Positions 23,095 through 32,609 of a DNA stretch of 64,000 nucleotides are shown piece by piece. The notes below the pieces were generated by a model. The model did no database searches, had not been told where the DNA came from, and was given only the letters and a program-made list of their open reading frames with translations. Each line of letters starts with the position of its first letter. Position 1 is the stretch's first letter. The DNA is from Agromyces mediolanus (lineage in GTDB: Bacteria; Actinomycetota; Actinomycetes; Actinomycetales; Microbacteriaceae), in NCBI RefSeq assembly GCF_023715325.1, contig NZ_JAMBNX010000009.1, forward strand, positions 62,001 through 126,000, read 5' to 3'. The position numbers and the translations under genes are program-made.

Positions 23095-24648
23095 TCAGGG
23101 GGCGAGCGGGAGCTCGACGGTGAAGACGGTGCGGCCGGGCTCCGACTCGACCGAGACCGTGCCGTGCTGCGCTTCGACGACCGCCCGCACGATCGCGAGC
23201 CCGAGTCCCGTCGATCCGGCACGGCGGGAGCGCGAGGCATCCCCCCGGGCGAAGCGCTCGAACATCGTCGCGCGCACCGCCTCGTCGATGCCGGGGCCGT
23301 CGTCGGCGACCGCGACCCGGACCACGCCGGGCTCGCCGTCGGCACCGGGATCGGGCGTCACGGTGACGTGCACGGCGGTGCCCGCCGGGGTGTGCAGCCG
23401 GGCGTTGGCGAGCAGGTTCGCGAGCACCTGGCGGAGCCGCGCGTCGTCGCCGGAGACCTCGACGGGCCCCTCGGGCACCGCCACCGACCACTCGTGGTCG
23501 GGGCCCGCGACCTGCGCGTCGCCGACGGCGTCGACGACGATCGTGCGCAGGTCGACCCGGCTGTGCACGAGCTCACGCCCCTCGTCGAGGCGGGCGAGGA
23601 GGAGCAGATCCTCCACGAGCTCGGTCATCCGCAGCGACTCGGACTCGATGCGGGAGATCGCGTGCGTGACGTCCTCGGGCAGCGTGCCGCCATGCAGCCG
23701 GGTGAGCTCGGCGTAGCCGCGGATGGAGGCGAGCGGCGTGCGCAGCTCGTGCGAGGCATCCGCCACGAAACGGCGCACCTTGCGCTCGGACTGCTCGCGG
23801 GCCGAGAGGGAGCTCGAGACATGCCCGAGCATCCGGTTGAACGCGGTGCCGAGCCGGCCCACCTCCGTGCGCGGGTCGTCGACGGGCACCCGTTCGTCGA
23901 GGTCGACGTCGCCGCGGTCGAGCGGGCGCTCGGACACGGCGAGCGCGGTGTCCGTCATGCGGGCGAGCGGCACGAGGGCACGGCGCACGATGAGCGTGCC
24001 GAAGGCGATGGCGAAGAACAGGCCGGCGATGGCGACCAGGGCGATCGTGAGGACGAGTTGACCGGTCGCGCGGTTCACCCCCGCGAGCGGGAGCGCCACC
24101 ACGACGTTCAGCTGCGGCAGCACGGGGGCCGCCATCGCGCGGTACTCGCCGAGCTGCCCGCCGAAGGAGACGGTGTGCGCCCGCCCGTCGGCGGCGATGT
24201 CGCCGAGCTCAGCGACGGCACCGCTCTGGAAGGTCAGCACCTGTCCCCCGTCGGCGATGTACCTGGCGCCGTCGACGGAGCCGTCCTGGTTGACGAACGC
24301 CGCGATCGTGCCAGCCGACTGGCCGGGCACGTCGAGCGCGAGGCCGACGTCGCCGCCCGGCGTCGGGACGGCGGCGATTCCCGTCGCGGCGCGCTGCAGC
24401 GAGGTGCGCAGGTCGTCGTCGACGCTCTGCACCGATGAGCCGTGGAACACCGTGACACTGACGACCCCGACCACCGCGCTCACCGCGGCGAGGAGGGCCG
24501 CCATCGCGACGACCAGGCGCCGTTCGAGGGTCCAACGACGGCGGGCGGATGCCACGACGACGACCGGCGTCTCGGCATCCGCGTCGTCGGCCCGCTCCGC
24601 TCGCGCCCGCGCCTCCGCGGCATGCCCCGGGTCGCCCGGCCGGGTCAC
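23095..24648 (-). CDS. Sensor histidine kinase of a two-component system
   Basis: A 517-residue membrane kinase: cytoplasmic N-terminus, TM1 at about 46-68, extracytoplasmic sensor domain 70-197 with no recognised ligand motif, TM2 at about 198-221, HAMP linker, and DHp domain with phospho-acceptor H300 in DASHELRTPLASIRGY. The C-terminal ATPase has the N box NLLANARLHTPAGT, G1 DDGPGIDE and G2 GSTGLGLAIVRAVV. GTG 24648 overlaps the regulator stop by 4 bases (GTGA), so kinase and regulator form one operon. The architecture resembles mycobacterial TrcS/TcrY. The stimulus is unknown. Confidence 0.93.
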   Translation of the reverse strand: MTRPGDPGHAAEARARAERADDADAETPVVVVASARRRWTLERRLVVAMAALLAAVSAVVGVVSVTVFHGSSVQSVDDDLRTSLQRAATGIAAVPTPGGDVGLALDVPGQSAGTIAAFVNQDGSVDGARYIADGGQVLTFQSGAVAELGDIAADGRAHTVSFGGQLGEYRAMAAPVLPQLNVVVALPLAGVNRATGQLVLTIALVAIAGLFFAIAFGTLIVRRALVPLARMTDTALAVSERPLDRGDVDLDERVPVDDPRTEVGRLGTAFNRMLGHVSSSLSAREQSERKVRRFVADASHELRTPLASIRGYAELTRLHGGTLPEDVTHAISRIESESLRMTELVEDLLLLARLDEGRELVHSRVDLRTIVVDAVGDAQVAGPDHEWSVAVPEGPVEVSGDDARLRQVLANLLANARLHTPAGTAVHVTVTPDPGADGEPGVVRVAVADDGPGIDEAVRATMFERFARGDASRSRRAGSTGLGLAIVRAVVEAQHGTVSVESEPGRTVFTVELPLAP

Positions 24649-25385
24649 TCCGCAGCCTTCAGCAGGTAGCCCGCCCCGCGGACCGTGTGGATCATCGGCG
24701 AGCGGCCGGCGTCGATCTTCTTGCGCAAGTAGGAGATGTAGAGCTCGACGACCGACTCCTTGCCGCCGAAGTCGTAGGACCACACGCGGTCGAGGATCTG
24801 CGCCTTGGAGAGCACCCGGCGCGGATTGCGCATCAGGTAGCGGAGCAGTTCGAACTCGGTCGCGGTGAGCTCGATCTGCTCGCCGCCGCGGTGCACCTCG
24901 TAGGAGTCCTCGTCGAGGGTGAGGTCGCCGACGCGGAGCACCGGGTCCTTGGCCTGGGCGAGGGTGAGCGTCGAACGGCGGATGAGGCCCCGCAGCCGCG
25001 CCACCACCTCCTCGAGGCTGAACGGCTTGGTGACGTAGTCGTCGCCACCGGCGGTGAGCCCCGCAATGCGGTCGTCGAGGGCGTCCTTCGCGGTGAGGAA
25101 GAGCACGGGCGTCTCGGTGCCGTCGGCGCGCACCCGCTGCAGCACCTCGAGGCCGTCGATGTCGGGCAGCATGATGTCGAGCACGATCGCGTCCGGGCGG
25201 AACTCGCGGGCGACCTTCACCGCGGTGAGCCCGTCGCCGGCGGTGCGCACGTCCCAGCCCTCGTACTTCAGGGCCATCTTCAGGAGCTCGGTGAGCGAGT
25301 GCTCGTCGTCGACGACGAGCACTCGCACCATCGAACCGTCGGGCTTCGCGATCTGCGGGGCGCGGGCGGGCGCGGGAGTGCTCAT
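24645..25385 (-). CDS. OmpR/PhoB-family response regulator
   Basis: A 246-residue regulator. The receiver domain covers about residues 19-135, with acidic pocket VVDDEHS, phospho-acceptor D70 in AIVLDIMLPD and K120 in DDYVTKPF. The winged-helix DNA-binding domain follows (about 150-245), with LTATEFELLRYLMRNPRRVL and VELYISYLRKKIDAGRSPMI. An 18-residue Pro/Ala-rich N-terminal extension precedes the receiver. It is transcribed first, ahead of its kinase with a GTGA overlap. Similar to TrcR/TcrX by layout; targets unknown. Confidence 0.93.
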   Translation of the reverse strand: MSTPAPARAPQIAKPDGSMVRVLVVDDEHSLTELLKMALKYEGWDVRTAGDGLTAVKVAREFRPDAIVLDIMLPDIDGLEVLQRVRADGTETPVLFLTAKDALDDRIAGLTAGGDDYVTKPFSLEEVVARLRGLIRRSTLTLAQAKDPVLRVGDLTLDEDSYEVHRGGEQIELTATEFELLRYLMRNPRRVLSKAQILDRVWSYDFGGKESVVELYISYLRKKIDAGRSPMIHTVRGAGYLLKAAE

Positions 25386-25440
25386 GATTCCAAGTATCCG
25401 CGCGGAGCTATGCGTTCGCTATGCCCCGGCTGTGCGCTCC

Positions 25441-25618
25441 CCTGGTTCCCTGAGCCCGTCGAAGGGAGGGTGCGTGGTTCGCTGAGCTTGTCGGAGCGGG
25501 GCGGCCCCTTCGACGAGCTCAGGGAACCAGGCGGCCCTTCGACGAGCTCAGGGGAACCAGGGCCCCTTCGACGAGCTCAGGGAACCAGGGCGGCCCTTCG
25601 ACGAGCTCAGGGAACCAG
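25441..25618. repeat. Cluster of CCCTTCGACGAGCTCAGGG intergenic repeats
   Basis: Four head-to-tail copies of a ~25-base unit (25506-25530, 25535-25560, 25564-25588, 25594-25618), nearly identical and 3-5 bases apart. Two diverged copies lie in inverted orientation (about 25441-25470 and 25475-25500). The unit resembles a dispersed intergenic repeat common in actinobacterial genomes. Opposed copies could fold into a large hairpin between the response-regulator promoter and the end of the isomerase gene, whose stop lies 2 bases away. Confidence 0.8.
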
Positions 25619-25620
25619 GG

Positions 25621-26661
25621 CTACTGGTTCGAGAAGGCGGCGTCGAACGACGTCGTCGGGCGCGGGAAGAGCTGGCGCCGGATGAACGCCAGCGCCTCCG
25701 GAGCCCCGTGCAGGCGATCCATCCCGGCATCCTCCCACTCGACCGAGATCGGCCCCGTGTAGCCGATCCCGTCGAGGGCGCGGAACGCGTCCTCCCAGGG
25801 CACGTCGCCGCGCCCCGTCGAGACGAAGTCCCAGCCGCGCCGCGGGTCGCCCCAGGAGAGGTGCGAGCCCAGGATGCCGGCGCGGCCGCTCGGCGGACGG
25901 AGCCGGGTGTCCTTGCAGTCGACGTGGTAGATGCGGTCGGCGAAGTCGACGATGAAGCCGATCGGGTCGATGCCCTGCCACATCATGTGCGAGGGGTCCC
26001 AGTTGAAGCCGAACGCCTCGCGCCGGCCGATCGCCTCGAGGGTGCGCACGCTCGTCCAGTAGTCGTAGGCGATCTCGGAGGGGTGCACCTCGTGCGCGAA
26101 GCGCACGCCCTCGGCATCGAACACGTCGAGAATCGGGTTCCAGCGCGTCGCGAAGTCCTCGTAGCCCGCGTCGATCACCGACGCCGGCACCGGCGGGAAC
26201 ATCGCCACGTACGACCAGATCGACGAACCCGTGAACCCGACGACGGTGTCGACGCCGAGCTTCCGGGCGACCCGGGCGGCCCGTTTCATGTCCTCCGCCG
26301 CGCGCTGCCTGACCCCCTCGGCGTCGCCGTCGCCCCAGGTGTACGGGCGCACGATCGCCTCGTGCCGGAAGTCGATGGGGTCGTCGCAGACCGCCTGGCC
26401 GGTGAGGTGGTTCGAGATGGCGTGAACCTCGAGGCCGTGCCGCTTCAGGAGTTCGACGCGCTCGGCGAGGTAGCCGGGCTCCTCCTCGGCGAGCTTCAGG
26501 TCGAGGTGGTCGCCGGAGCAGGCGAGCTCGAGCCCGTCGTAGCCCCAGCCGGCGGCGAGCCGGGCGACCTCCTCGAGCGGGAGATCGGCCCACTGGCCGG
26601 TGAAGAGGGTGACGGGGTGGCCCCCGGTCGCCCCGGTCGAGGATGCGGTCGACTCGGTCAT
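25621..26661 (-). CDS. Sugar phosphate isomerase/epimerase-family TIM-barrel protein
   Basis: A 346-residue xylose-isomerase-like TIM barrel (AP endonuclease 2 superfamily). Metal-ligand type segments include [46 protein letters not shown] and [15 protein letters not shown], giving a Glu/Asp/His/Glu set. It would isomerise or epimerise a keto-sugar or inositol derivative produced by the upstream dehydrogenase. AAAGGG precedes ATG 26661, and the start overlaps the upstream epimerase by 4 bases. It is the last gene of the sugar locus; the intergenic repeats abut its stop. Confidence 0.85.
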   Translation of the reverse strand: MTESTASSTGATGGHPVTLFTGQWADLPLEEVARLAAGWGYDGLELACSGDHLDLKLAEEEPGYLAERVELLKRHGLEVHAISNHLTGQAVCDDPIDFRHEAIVRPYTWGDGDAEGVRQRAAEDMKRAARVARKLGVDTVVGFTGSSIWSYVAMFPPVPASVIDAGYEDFATRWNPILDVFDAEGVRFAHEVHPSEIAYDYWTSVRTLEAIGRREAFGFNWDPSHMMWQGIDPIGFIVDFADRIYHVDCKDTRLRPPSGRAGILGSHLSWGDPRRGWDFVSTGRGDVPWEDAFRALDGIGYTGPISVEWEDAGMDRLHGAPEALAFIRRQLFPRPTTSFDAAFSNQ

Positions 26662-27527
26662 GCCCGTGCCCTTTCGTCCTGCAGTGCCTGGAGATAGCGG
26701 ATGCTGCGCGCGGCGAGCTCGTCCTGCGAGGCCGCGAGCGGGCGCCAGACGGAGGCGGCGACCGCGATGGTGGCGTTCTCGCCGGTGAAGCTCTCGAGGC
26801 CGAGCGGTCCGGCGTAGCCGGCGTCGTCGAGCGCGTCGAGGAACGCCGGCCAGTCGAGGTGGTCGTCGCCGACGGGGCCGCGGTCGTTGCCGCAGACCTG
26901 CACGTGGGCGAGGTGCTCGCCCGCGGCGCGGATCGCGTCGCCGATCGAGCGCTCCTCGATGTTCAGGTGGTAGCTGTCGAGCGCGAGGCCGAGGCCCGGG
27001 CCGAGCAGCGGGCCGAGGGCGTCGACCGCCTGCTCGACGGTGTTCAGGAGGCTCGTCTCGTAGCGGTTCAGCGGCTCGACGGCCAGGCGGATGCCTCGGG
27101 CCTCCGCCTGGCGCACGACGGGGGCGAGGTTCCGGCGGAGCTCCTCGATCCGTTCGCGGCGCTCCGCGGCATCCATCCGCCAGGCCCGGCCGGTCGCCGA
27201 GGTGAAGGGGCCCGCGACCACTCGCGCGCCGAGCCGCTCGGCGACGCCGAGGCAGTGCACGAGGTAGTTCTGCGTCGCGACGATCTCGGAGCCGGGCGCC
27301 GCGACGAGGTTGCGGCCGGGCCCCATGGCGCCGACCACGATCGGCGCGAGCCCGTGCTCGGCCACCACCTCGGCGGCCCGCTCGGGCGCCCAGTCCCCCG
27401 GCTGCTCGACGGGCAGCTCGATCGCGCCGAAGCCGAGGCCTGCCGCCGTCGCGGCGAGCCCCGGCAGGTTCTCGTCGGTGAGCGGCGACGCCCACACCCA
27501 GGTGTTCACGCCGATGGTGCGGCGCAT
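26658..27527 (-). CDS. D-tagatose/psicose 3-epimerase-like TIM-barrel protein
   Basis: A 289-residue TIM barrel matching the ketose 3-epimerase pattern: [17 protein letters not shown] (first catalytic Glu near residue 148), [12 protein letters not shown] (metal Asp and His near 185), [14 protein letters not shown] (metal region), and GLESFTGEN (second catalytic Glu near 244). These enzymes interconvert C3 epimers of ketoses using Mn or Co. It begins 55 bases after a strong hairpin that ends the ABC operon, and overlaps the next isomerase gene by 4 bases. Exact substrate unknown. Confidence 0.85.
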   Translation of the reverse strand: MRRTIGVNTWVWASPLTDENLPGLAATAAGLGFGAIELPVEQPGDWAPERAAEVVAEHGLAPIVVGAMGPGRNLVAAPGSEIVATQNYLVHCLGVAERLGARVVAGPFTSATGRAWRMDAAERRERIEELRRNLAPVVRQAEARGIRLAVEPLNRYETSLLNTVEQAVDALGPLLGPGLGLALDSYHLNIEERSIGDAIRAAGEHLAHVQVCGNDRGPVGDDHLDWPAFLDALDDAGYAGPLGLESFTGENATIAVAASVWRPLAASQDELAARSIRYLQALQDERARA

Positions 27528-27581
27528 GCTGCCTCCTCGCGGCGCCGCGTCGTCGCGAGCGCCCGTGTCGATGGTGAGCGT

Positions 27582-27613
27582 ATCGGGGCCGCGGCGCGTG
27601 CCGCGGCCCCGAT
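27582..27613 (-). terminator. Hairpin between sugar-binding protein and epimerase genes
   Basis: A 13-bp perfect stem (27582-27594, 27601-27613), 6-base loop, 31 bases after the binding-protein stop. It may partially terminate the ABC operon or protect the binding-protein mRNA 3' end. Confidence 0.65.
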
Positions 27614-27644
27614 CCGCGATCGGCGTGTTCCCCCGAGCGCCGGC

Positions 27645-28853
27645 TTACGGGACGACCCGGTCCTCCCAGACCTGCGGGTAGCCGGGCAGGTCCTCGCCGC
27701 CGAACTTGGCGTAGTGGCCGTCGGGCATGCCCTCGTTCAGGGCGAGGTATCCGTCGACCTCCTCGGCGGTGATGGGCGACTGCGGCAGCACCCACTCGGC
27801 CGGCACCTGCTCGCCCGCGAAGATCTTCTGCGCGGCGAGCAGGGGCGTGCGCCACTGGAAGTTGGAGTAGACGGGGGCGAGCCCGGTGAGGCCCGTCTCC
27901 TTCCACTTGCGGAGGAAGCTCATCTCGTCCTCGCCGGTCATGACCGGGTAGTCCGCTCCGGCGTCCTCGAAGGCCTCGATCGCGGCGACGGCGCCGTCAC
28001 CGGCATCCATCCAGATGCCCTTGACGTCGCCCTTCGCGAGCTCGTCGGAGATGATCTTCTTGATCTCGGCCGGGTCCGCGCCGGTGAAGTAGTCGACCGC
28101 GTCGATGCCGGCCTCGTCGAAGAGCTTCTCGGCGGCGGCCCAGCGCTGCTCGAGCACGTCGACGCCCGGCAGGATGCGGAGCGCGACGACCTTGTCGCCC
28201 TGCTCGAGGTTGTCGATGAGGAACTCGGCGGTGTCGATCCCCCAGGCGAAGCCGCCGATCGGGTGGATGAACGTCACCGGGCAGTCGGTCTGCACGCCGC
28301 GGTCGAAGACCACGACGGGCTTGCCGGTGTCGCAGGCGCGCTCGACGGCGGGCGTCATCGCCGCCGTGGAGTTCGGCGAGATCAGGAAGATGTCGCAGTT
28401 GCCCTCGTTGATGAAGTAGTCGATGTCGGCGATCTGCGTGTCGTCGGAGTCCTGCGCGTCGCGGGTCTCCATCGCGCTGATGACCCCCGCGTCCTGCAAC
28501 ACCTTCAGCTGCTGGTTCATGGTGATCCAGCCGGTCTGGCGCCACGGGTTCGAGATCGAGGCGTTCGCGAAGCACGCCTTCTTCGCCCCGGTGCTCGCGT
28601 ACTGCGCCGTGTCGACGAGCTCCGCGTTGATGGTCTGCAGCCACGGCTGCCCCTCGGGCCCCTCGGGCACGACGGTGCGCTCCGCGTTCTGCTTGTCGAA
28701 GAGGGCCTGGTCGAACCACTCGACCGAGGCCTCCTCGCTGGACTCGGGCGCCTCGCTCGAGTCGGTCACGCTCGGATCGGTCGTGCAACCGGCGAGCGTC
28801 ATCAGCGCCACGGCGCCGACCATGGCGGATGCCACGGTGTACCTGCGTCGCAT
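27645..28853 (-). CDS. Ribose-type ABC sugar-binding lipoprotein
   Basis: A 402-residue periplasmic-binding-protein type 1 lipoprotein. The signal peptide ends at LAGC with lipidated C23, followed by an acidic Ser/Glu linker (residues 27-45). Ligand-binding-fold segments include [58 protein letters not shown] and [23 protein letters not shown] precedes ATG 28853, whose A is the last base of the upstream permease stop (TGATG). Its position at the end rather than the start of the ABC genes is unusual. Substrate: a sugar or cyclitol, unspecified. Confidence 0.9.
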   Translation of the reverse strand: MRRRYTVASAMVGAVALMTLAGCTTDPSVTDSSEAPESSEEASVEWFDQALFDKQNAERTVVPEGPEGQPWLQTINAELVDTAQYASTGAKKACFANASISNPWRQTGWITMNQQLKVLQDAGVISAMETRDAQDSDDTQIADIDYFINEGNCDIFLISPNSTAAMTPAVERACDTGKPVVVFDRGVQTDCPVTFIHPIGGFAWGIDTAEFLIDNLEQGDKVVALRILPGVDVLEQRWAAAEKLFDEAGIDAVDYFTGADPAEIKKIISDELAKGDVKGIWMDAGDGAVAAIEAFEDAGADYPVMTGEDEMSFLRKWKETGLTGLAPVYSNFQWRTPLLAAQKIFAGEQVPAEWVLPQSPITAEEVDGYLALNEGMPDGHYAKFGGEDLPGYPQVWEDRVVP

Positions 28854-30031
28854 CACGAACCTCCCTTGGTTTCGTTGTCTGCCCTCTGCGTCGAGGGAAT
28901 GGGTGCAGGGGTGGCGGGCGTCTCCGGGGAGTCGTCCGTCTTCGCTCCGGATGCGGGCGAAGTCTCTGGGGCCGCCTGCGGCGGCGGGGTGCCGGGCGAC
29001 TGCCCGGCCGGGGCTTCGAGGGCCCGGCCGCGGCGCCTGGCGCGGAAGGTCGTCGCGGAGTACGCGACGGCGAGGATGATGATCGCGCCCTGCACCGCGT
29101 CGCGGTACGTCGATGGCACGCCGGCGAAGTTCAGCAGGGTGAAGAGGGCTTCGAGGGCGAAGGCGCCCGCCGCCGCGGCGACGACCCAGCCGCGTCCGCC
29201 GCCGAGCACCACGCCGCCGAGCACCACGGCGGTGATCGCGGTGAACTCGTAGCCCCGCCCCACCGAGGGGTGCACGCCGGCGTAGCCGACGAGCAGCACG
29301 CCGGCCACCGTCGCGGAGAGCGAGGAGATCATGAACGTCGAGGTCTTCACCCACCAGCTGCGGGTGCCGGAGAAGCGCGCGGTCGTCGGGTTGTCGCCGA
29401 GCGCGATGATGGTGCGGCCGAACGGCCGCTTCGCGAACCAGACGGCGAGCGCGAGCACCACCACGAGGATGACGACCGACCACGGCAGGATGTCGATGAC
29501 GGGGATGCCGCGGATGCCGCCGCGGCCGATCTCGCGGAAGCCGTCGGCGGGGTTGCCGGTCGCCGCTCCGCCGGTCCAGTAGAGCACCGCGCCGAGCAGC
29601 GCGAGCATCATGCCGAGGGTGACGATGAAGCTCGGCACTTTCAGGAACGAGACGATGAGCCCGTTCACGAGGCCGATGAGCGCGCCGAAACCGAGCATGA
29701 GGGCGAGCACGGGCAGCGCCTTCGCCTCGTCCTGGCCGATGAGGTTGCCGGCGATCACCACCTGGGCGGTGACGACGGAGCCCATCGAGAGGTCGAACTC
29801 GCCGCCGACGATGACGAAGTACTGGCCGATCGCGACGATCGCGACGGGGGCGACCCGCTGGATGAAACGGATGAACTGGCTGGGCTCCGCGAACGAGGGG
29901 TTCAGCGCCGCGATGGCGACGAGGAGCACGACGAGGAGCAGGAAGACCGCGCCGCGCGGGCTGATCAGGGTGCGGGCGAGCCCCGCGAGGCGCTGCCCGA
30001 CGCTCGGCCGGAGCTCGGTGGCGGCGGTCAT
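28853..30031 (-). CDS. Ribose-type ABC sugar permease, second subunit
   Basis: A 392-residue RbsC/XylH-like permease (CUT2 family). The conserved GGEFDLSMGSVVTAQVVIAG and LKVPSFIVTLGMMLALLGAV segments and the ALGDNPTTARFSGTR cytoplasmic loop identify it. After the last helix there is a roughly 65-residue Pro/Ala/Thr-rich cytoplasmic tail not needed for the fold. It overlaps the first permease by 4 bases (ATGA) and the binding protein by 1 (TGATG). It pairs with the other permease and the fused-domain ATPase. Confidence 0.9.
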   Translation of the reverse strand: MTAATELRPSVGQRLAGLARTLISPRGAVFLLLVVLLVAIAALNPSFAEPSQFIRFIQRVAPVAIVAIGQYFVIVGGEFDLSMGSVVTAQVVIAGNLIGQDEAKALPVLALMLGFGALIGLVNGLIVSFLKVPSFIVTLGMMLALLGAVLYWTGGAATGNPADGFREIGRGGIRGIPVIDILPWSVVILVVVLALAVWFAKRPFGRTIIALGDNPTTARFSGTRSWWVKTSTFMISSLSATVAGVLLVGYAGVHPSVGRGYEFTAITAVVLGGVVLGGGRGWVVAAAAGAFALEALFTLLNFAGVPSTYRDAVQGAIIILAVAYSATTFRARRRGRALEAPAGQSPGTPPPQAAPETSPASGAKTDDSPETPATPAPIPSTQRADNETKGGS

Positions 30032-31104
30032 CGCGCGGCTCCTTCCGTCGTGGCGGCGGGATCGACGGCGGCCGGCGACGCCGCGGCGGGCGCGGGCGGC
30101 GCCCCTCCCGCGTCGAAGCGGGGCCGGCGGCGCTCGACCGAGCGGCTCGCGTAGACCGCGACGGCGGCGACGATGACGATGCCGCGCACGACGTCCTTCA
30201 GGAAGGGGTTCACCTGCATGACGCTCATCACGTTGTCGACGACGGCGAAGATCGCGACACCGCCGATGGTGCCCCACACGGAGCCCCGGCCGCCGAGGAG
30301 CAGGGTGCCGCCGAGCACGACCGCGGCGATCGAGAGCAGGTCGTAGCCGCCCTGCGCGCCGAAGGTCGGGTTGCCGACGCCGGAGCGGCTGGCGAGCAGC
30401 AGGCCGGCGAGGGCCGCGCTCATCGAGCACAGCACGTGCGCGGCGATCACGGGCCGTGCGGTGCGGATGCCGGAGAGCCGGGCGACCTGCTCGTTGCCGC
30501 CGACGGCGTAGATGTGGTGGCCGGTGCGGGTGCGGCCGAGGAACAGCCAGACGAGCTCGGCGACGGCGAGCATCAGGATGGTCGACACCGGCACCGGGCC
30601 GAGCCCCGTGGCGCCGATGAGGCGGAACTCCATCGGCACGTCGCCGCTCGTGCCCTTGTAGTTCGAGTCGAGGAAGCCCTTGATGATGAGCCCGGTGCCG
30701 AGCGTCGCGATGAAGCCGTTCACCTTCAGCTTCGTCACGATGAGCCCGTTCGCGAGGCCGATGAGCGCCGCGACGCCGAGGGAGGCGGCGAGCGCGAGCG
30801 GGATGTTCGCCGGGTTGCCGGCCATGAGGTCGGCGGCGATGAGGCTCGAGAGGCTGATGACGTAGAGCACCGAGAGGTCGAGGGAGGCGCAGAGCACGAC
30901 GAGGGTCTGCCCGATCGCCACGAAGCCGAGCACGCTCATGCCGGTGAGGATGTCGCGGATGTTGCCCGGGCTGAAGAAGTTGCGCCCGACGGTGGCCACG
31001 AGGATCGCGCCGATCGCGATGACGACGACGAGGGCGATGCCCACGATCAGCGAGGAGTCGAGCCGGCCGCGCCGGCGGCGGGCGGCGGGGGTCGCGGCGC
31101 TCAT
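30028..31104 (-). CDS. Ribose-type ABC sugar permease, first subunit
   Basis: A 358-residue RbsC-like CUT2 permease. Signatures: LCASLDLSVLYVISLSSLIA, LKVNGFIATLGTGLIIKGFL, AVGGNEQVARLSGIRTARPV and AVVLGGTLLLGGRGSVWG. A short Pro/Ala-rich C-terminal tail (about 30 residues) follows. It overlaps both neighbours by ATGA. Two non-identical permeases suggest a heterodimeric pore, whereas classic rbs systems use one permease. Confidence 0.9.
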   Translation of the reverse strand: MSAATPAARRRRGRLDSSLIVGIALVVVIAIGAILVATVGRNFFSPGNIRDILTGMSVLGFVAIGQTLVVLCASLDLSVLYVISLSSLIAADLMAGNPANIPLALAASLGVAALIGLANGLIVTKLKVNGFIATLGTGLIIKGFLDSNYKGTSGDVPMEFRLIGATGLGPVPVSTILMLAVAELVWLFLGRTRTGHHIYAVGGNEQVARLSGIRTARPVIAAHVLCSMSAALAGLLLASRSGVGNPTFGAQGGYDLLSIAAVVLGGTLLLGGRGSVWGTIGGVAIFAVVDNVMSVMQVNPFLKDVVRGIVIVAAVAVYASRSVERRRPRFDAGGAPPAPAAASPAAVDPAATTEGAAR

Positions 31105-32609
31105 GCGGCGCCTCCCTCGAGGTCGATCGCGGCGAGGGTGCCGGTGGCGGCGGCGAGGATGGTGGCCTCGTCGCTGCGTGCCGGCAGCTCGGCCGAGGCG
31201 CGGCCGTCGTGCATCACGATGATGCGGTCGGACATGCCGATCACCTCTGGCAGCTCGGAGGAGATCATGAGGATGGCGACTCCTTCTCGGGTGAGCCGGC
31301 GCATGAGCCGGTAGACGGCGACCTTCGCCCCGACGTCGATGCCGCGGGTCGGCTCGTCCATGAGCACGACCCTGGGCTCGGTGGCGAGCCACTTCGCGAG
31401 CACGACCTTCTGCTGGTTGCCGCCGGAGAGGTACTGCACCTCCTGGTCGACGCCGCGGGAGGCGACCTCGAGGCTCGAGAGCACGCCGGGCAGCTCGCGC
31501 CGGACGGCGGCGGTGCGCCGGGAGAAGACCGAGCGGATGACGAGCAGCGCGTTGTCGAGCACCGACTGGTTCAGGGCGAGACCCTGGGCCTTGCGGTCCT
31601 CGGTGACGAGGGCGAGGCCCTCGCGGACGGCCTGACGGGCGCCGGTGACGCGGATGGCCCGGCCGTCGAGCTCCATGGTGCCGCGGGTGAACGGGGCGAT
31701 GCCGAAGACGGCCTCGGCGAGCTCGGTGCGGCCGGAGCCCTGCAACCCGGCGACGCCGACGATCTCGCCGGCGCGCAGCTCGAGCTCGATGCCGTCGACG
31801 TAGCCGTTGCCCGCCCCGCGCAGCACGAGCCGGGGCTCGCCGAGCTCCGTGCCGGGCTCCGCCTCGGGGAAGTAGGTCTCGATGGGGCGGCCGACCATGC
31901 GGCGCACGAGCTCGTCGGTGTCGAGTTCGTCGGCCGGGCCGGTGGAGACGAGCGCGCCGTCCTTCAGCACGGTGATGGTGTCGCAGAGGTCGAAGATCTC
32001 CTTCAACCGGTGCGAGACGTAGAGGATGGCGACGCCCCTCGCCTTCAGCCGGGCGATGATCGCGTAGAGCAGCTCGACCTCGTGGTCGGCGAGCGCGGCG
32101 GTCGGCTCGTCCATCTGGATGACGCGGGCGTCGACGGAGAGCGCCTTCACGATCTCGACGATCTGCTGCTCGGCGACGCTCAGGCGTCGCACCGGGGCAT
32201 CCGCGTCGATGAAGTCGATGCCGAGCTCGGCGAGCAGCTGCTCGGTCTGGCGGACCATCCGGCGCCGGTCCACCAGCCCGAAGCGCCGCGGCTCCCGGCC
32301 GACGAAGACGTTCTCGGCTACGGTGCGCTCCGGCAGCAGGTTGAACTCCTGGAACACGGTGGCGAGGCCGGCCTCGGCCGCCTGCACGGGGTGCTGGAAG
32401 TCGACCTCGGCGCCCGCGATGCGGACGGTGCCGCCGTCACGCTGGTAGACGCCGGCGAGGATCTTCATGAAGGTCGACTTGCCGGCGCCGTTCTCGCCGA
32501 TGAGCCCGTGCACCTCGCCCGGGTGCAGCGTGAGGCCGACGCCGCGGAGCACCTGCACGCCGAAGAAGGACTTCTCGAGGCCCTCGGCGACGAGGATCGG
32601 CTCGCTCAT
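31101..32609 (-). CDS. Sugar ABC ATPase with two nucleotide-binding domains (RbsA/MglA/XylG type)
   Basis: A 502-residue duplicated ATPase. The first domain (about 1-240) has Walker A GENGAGKST, signature LSVAEQQIVEIVKAL and Walker B VIQMDEPTAAL. The second (about 250-500) has a degenerate Walker A, GLQGSGRTE, but an intact signature LSGGNQQKVVLAKWLA and Walker B VVLMDEPTRGID, the normal asymmetry of this family. It powers the two permeases downstream; 4-base overlaps at both ends show tight coupling. Confidence 0.93.
   Translation of the reverse strand: MSEPILVAEGLEKSFFGVQVLRGVGLTLHPGEVHGLIGENGAGKSTFMKILAGVYQRDGGTVRIAGAEVDFQHPVQAAEAGLATVFQEFNLLPERTVAENVFVGREPRRFGLVDRRRMVRQTEQLLAELGIDFIDADAPVRRLSVAEQQIVEIVKALSVDARVIQMDEPTAALADHEVELLYAIIARLKARGVAILYVSHRLKEIFDLCDTITVLKDGALVSTGPADELDTDELVRRMVGRPIETYFPEAEPGTELGEPRLVLRGAGNGYVDGIELELRAGEIVGVAGLQGSGRTELAEAVFGIAPFTRGTMELDGRAIRVTGARQAVREGLALVTEDRKAQGLALNQSVLDNALLVIRSVFSRRTAAVRRELPGVLSSLEVASRGVDQEVQYLSGGNQQKVVLAKWLATEPRVVLMDEPTRGIDVGAKVAVYRLMRRLTREGVAILMISSELPEVIGMSDRIIVMHDGRASAELPARSDEATILAAATGTLAAIDLEGGAA

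Noticed and set aside
25506-25618. CRISPR-like array of four 25-base repeats
   Set aside because: Units are separated by only 3-5 bases, so there are no spacers, and no cas genes are nearby.
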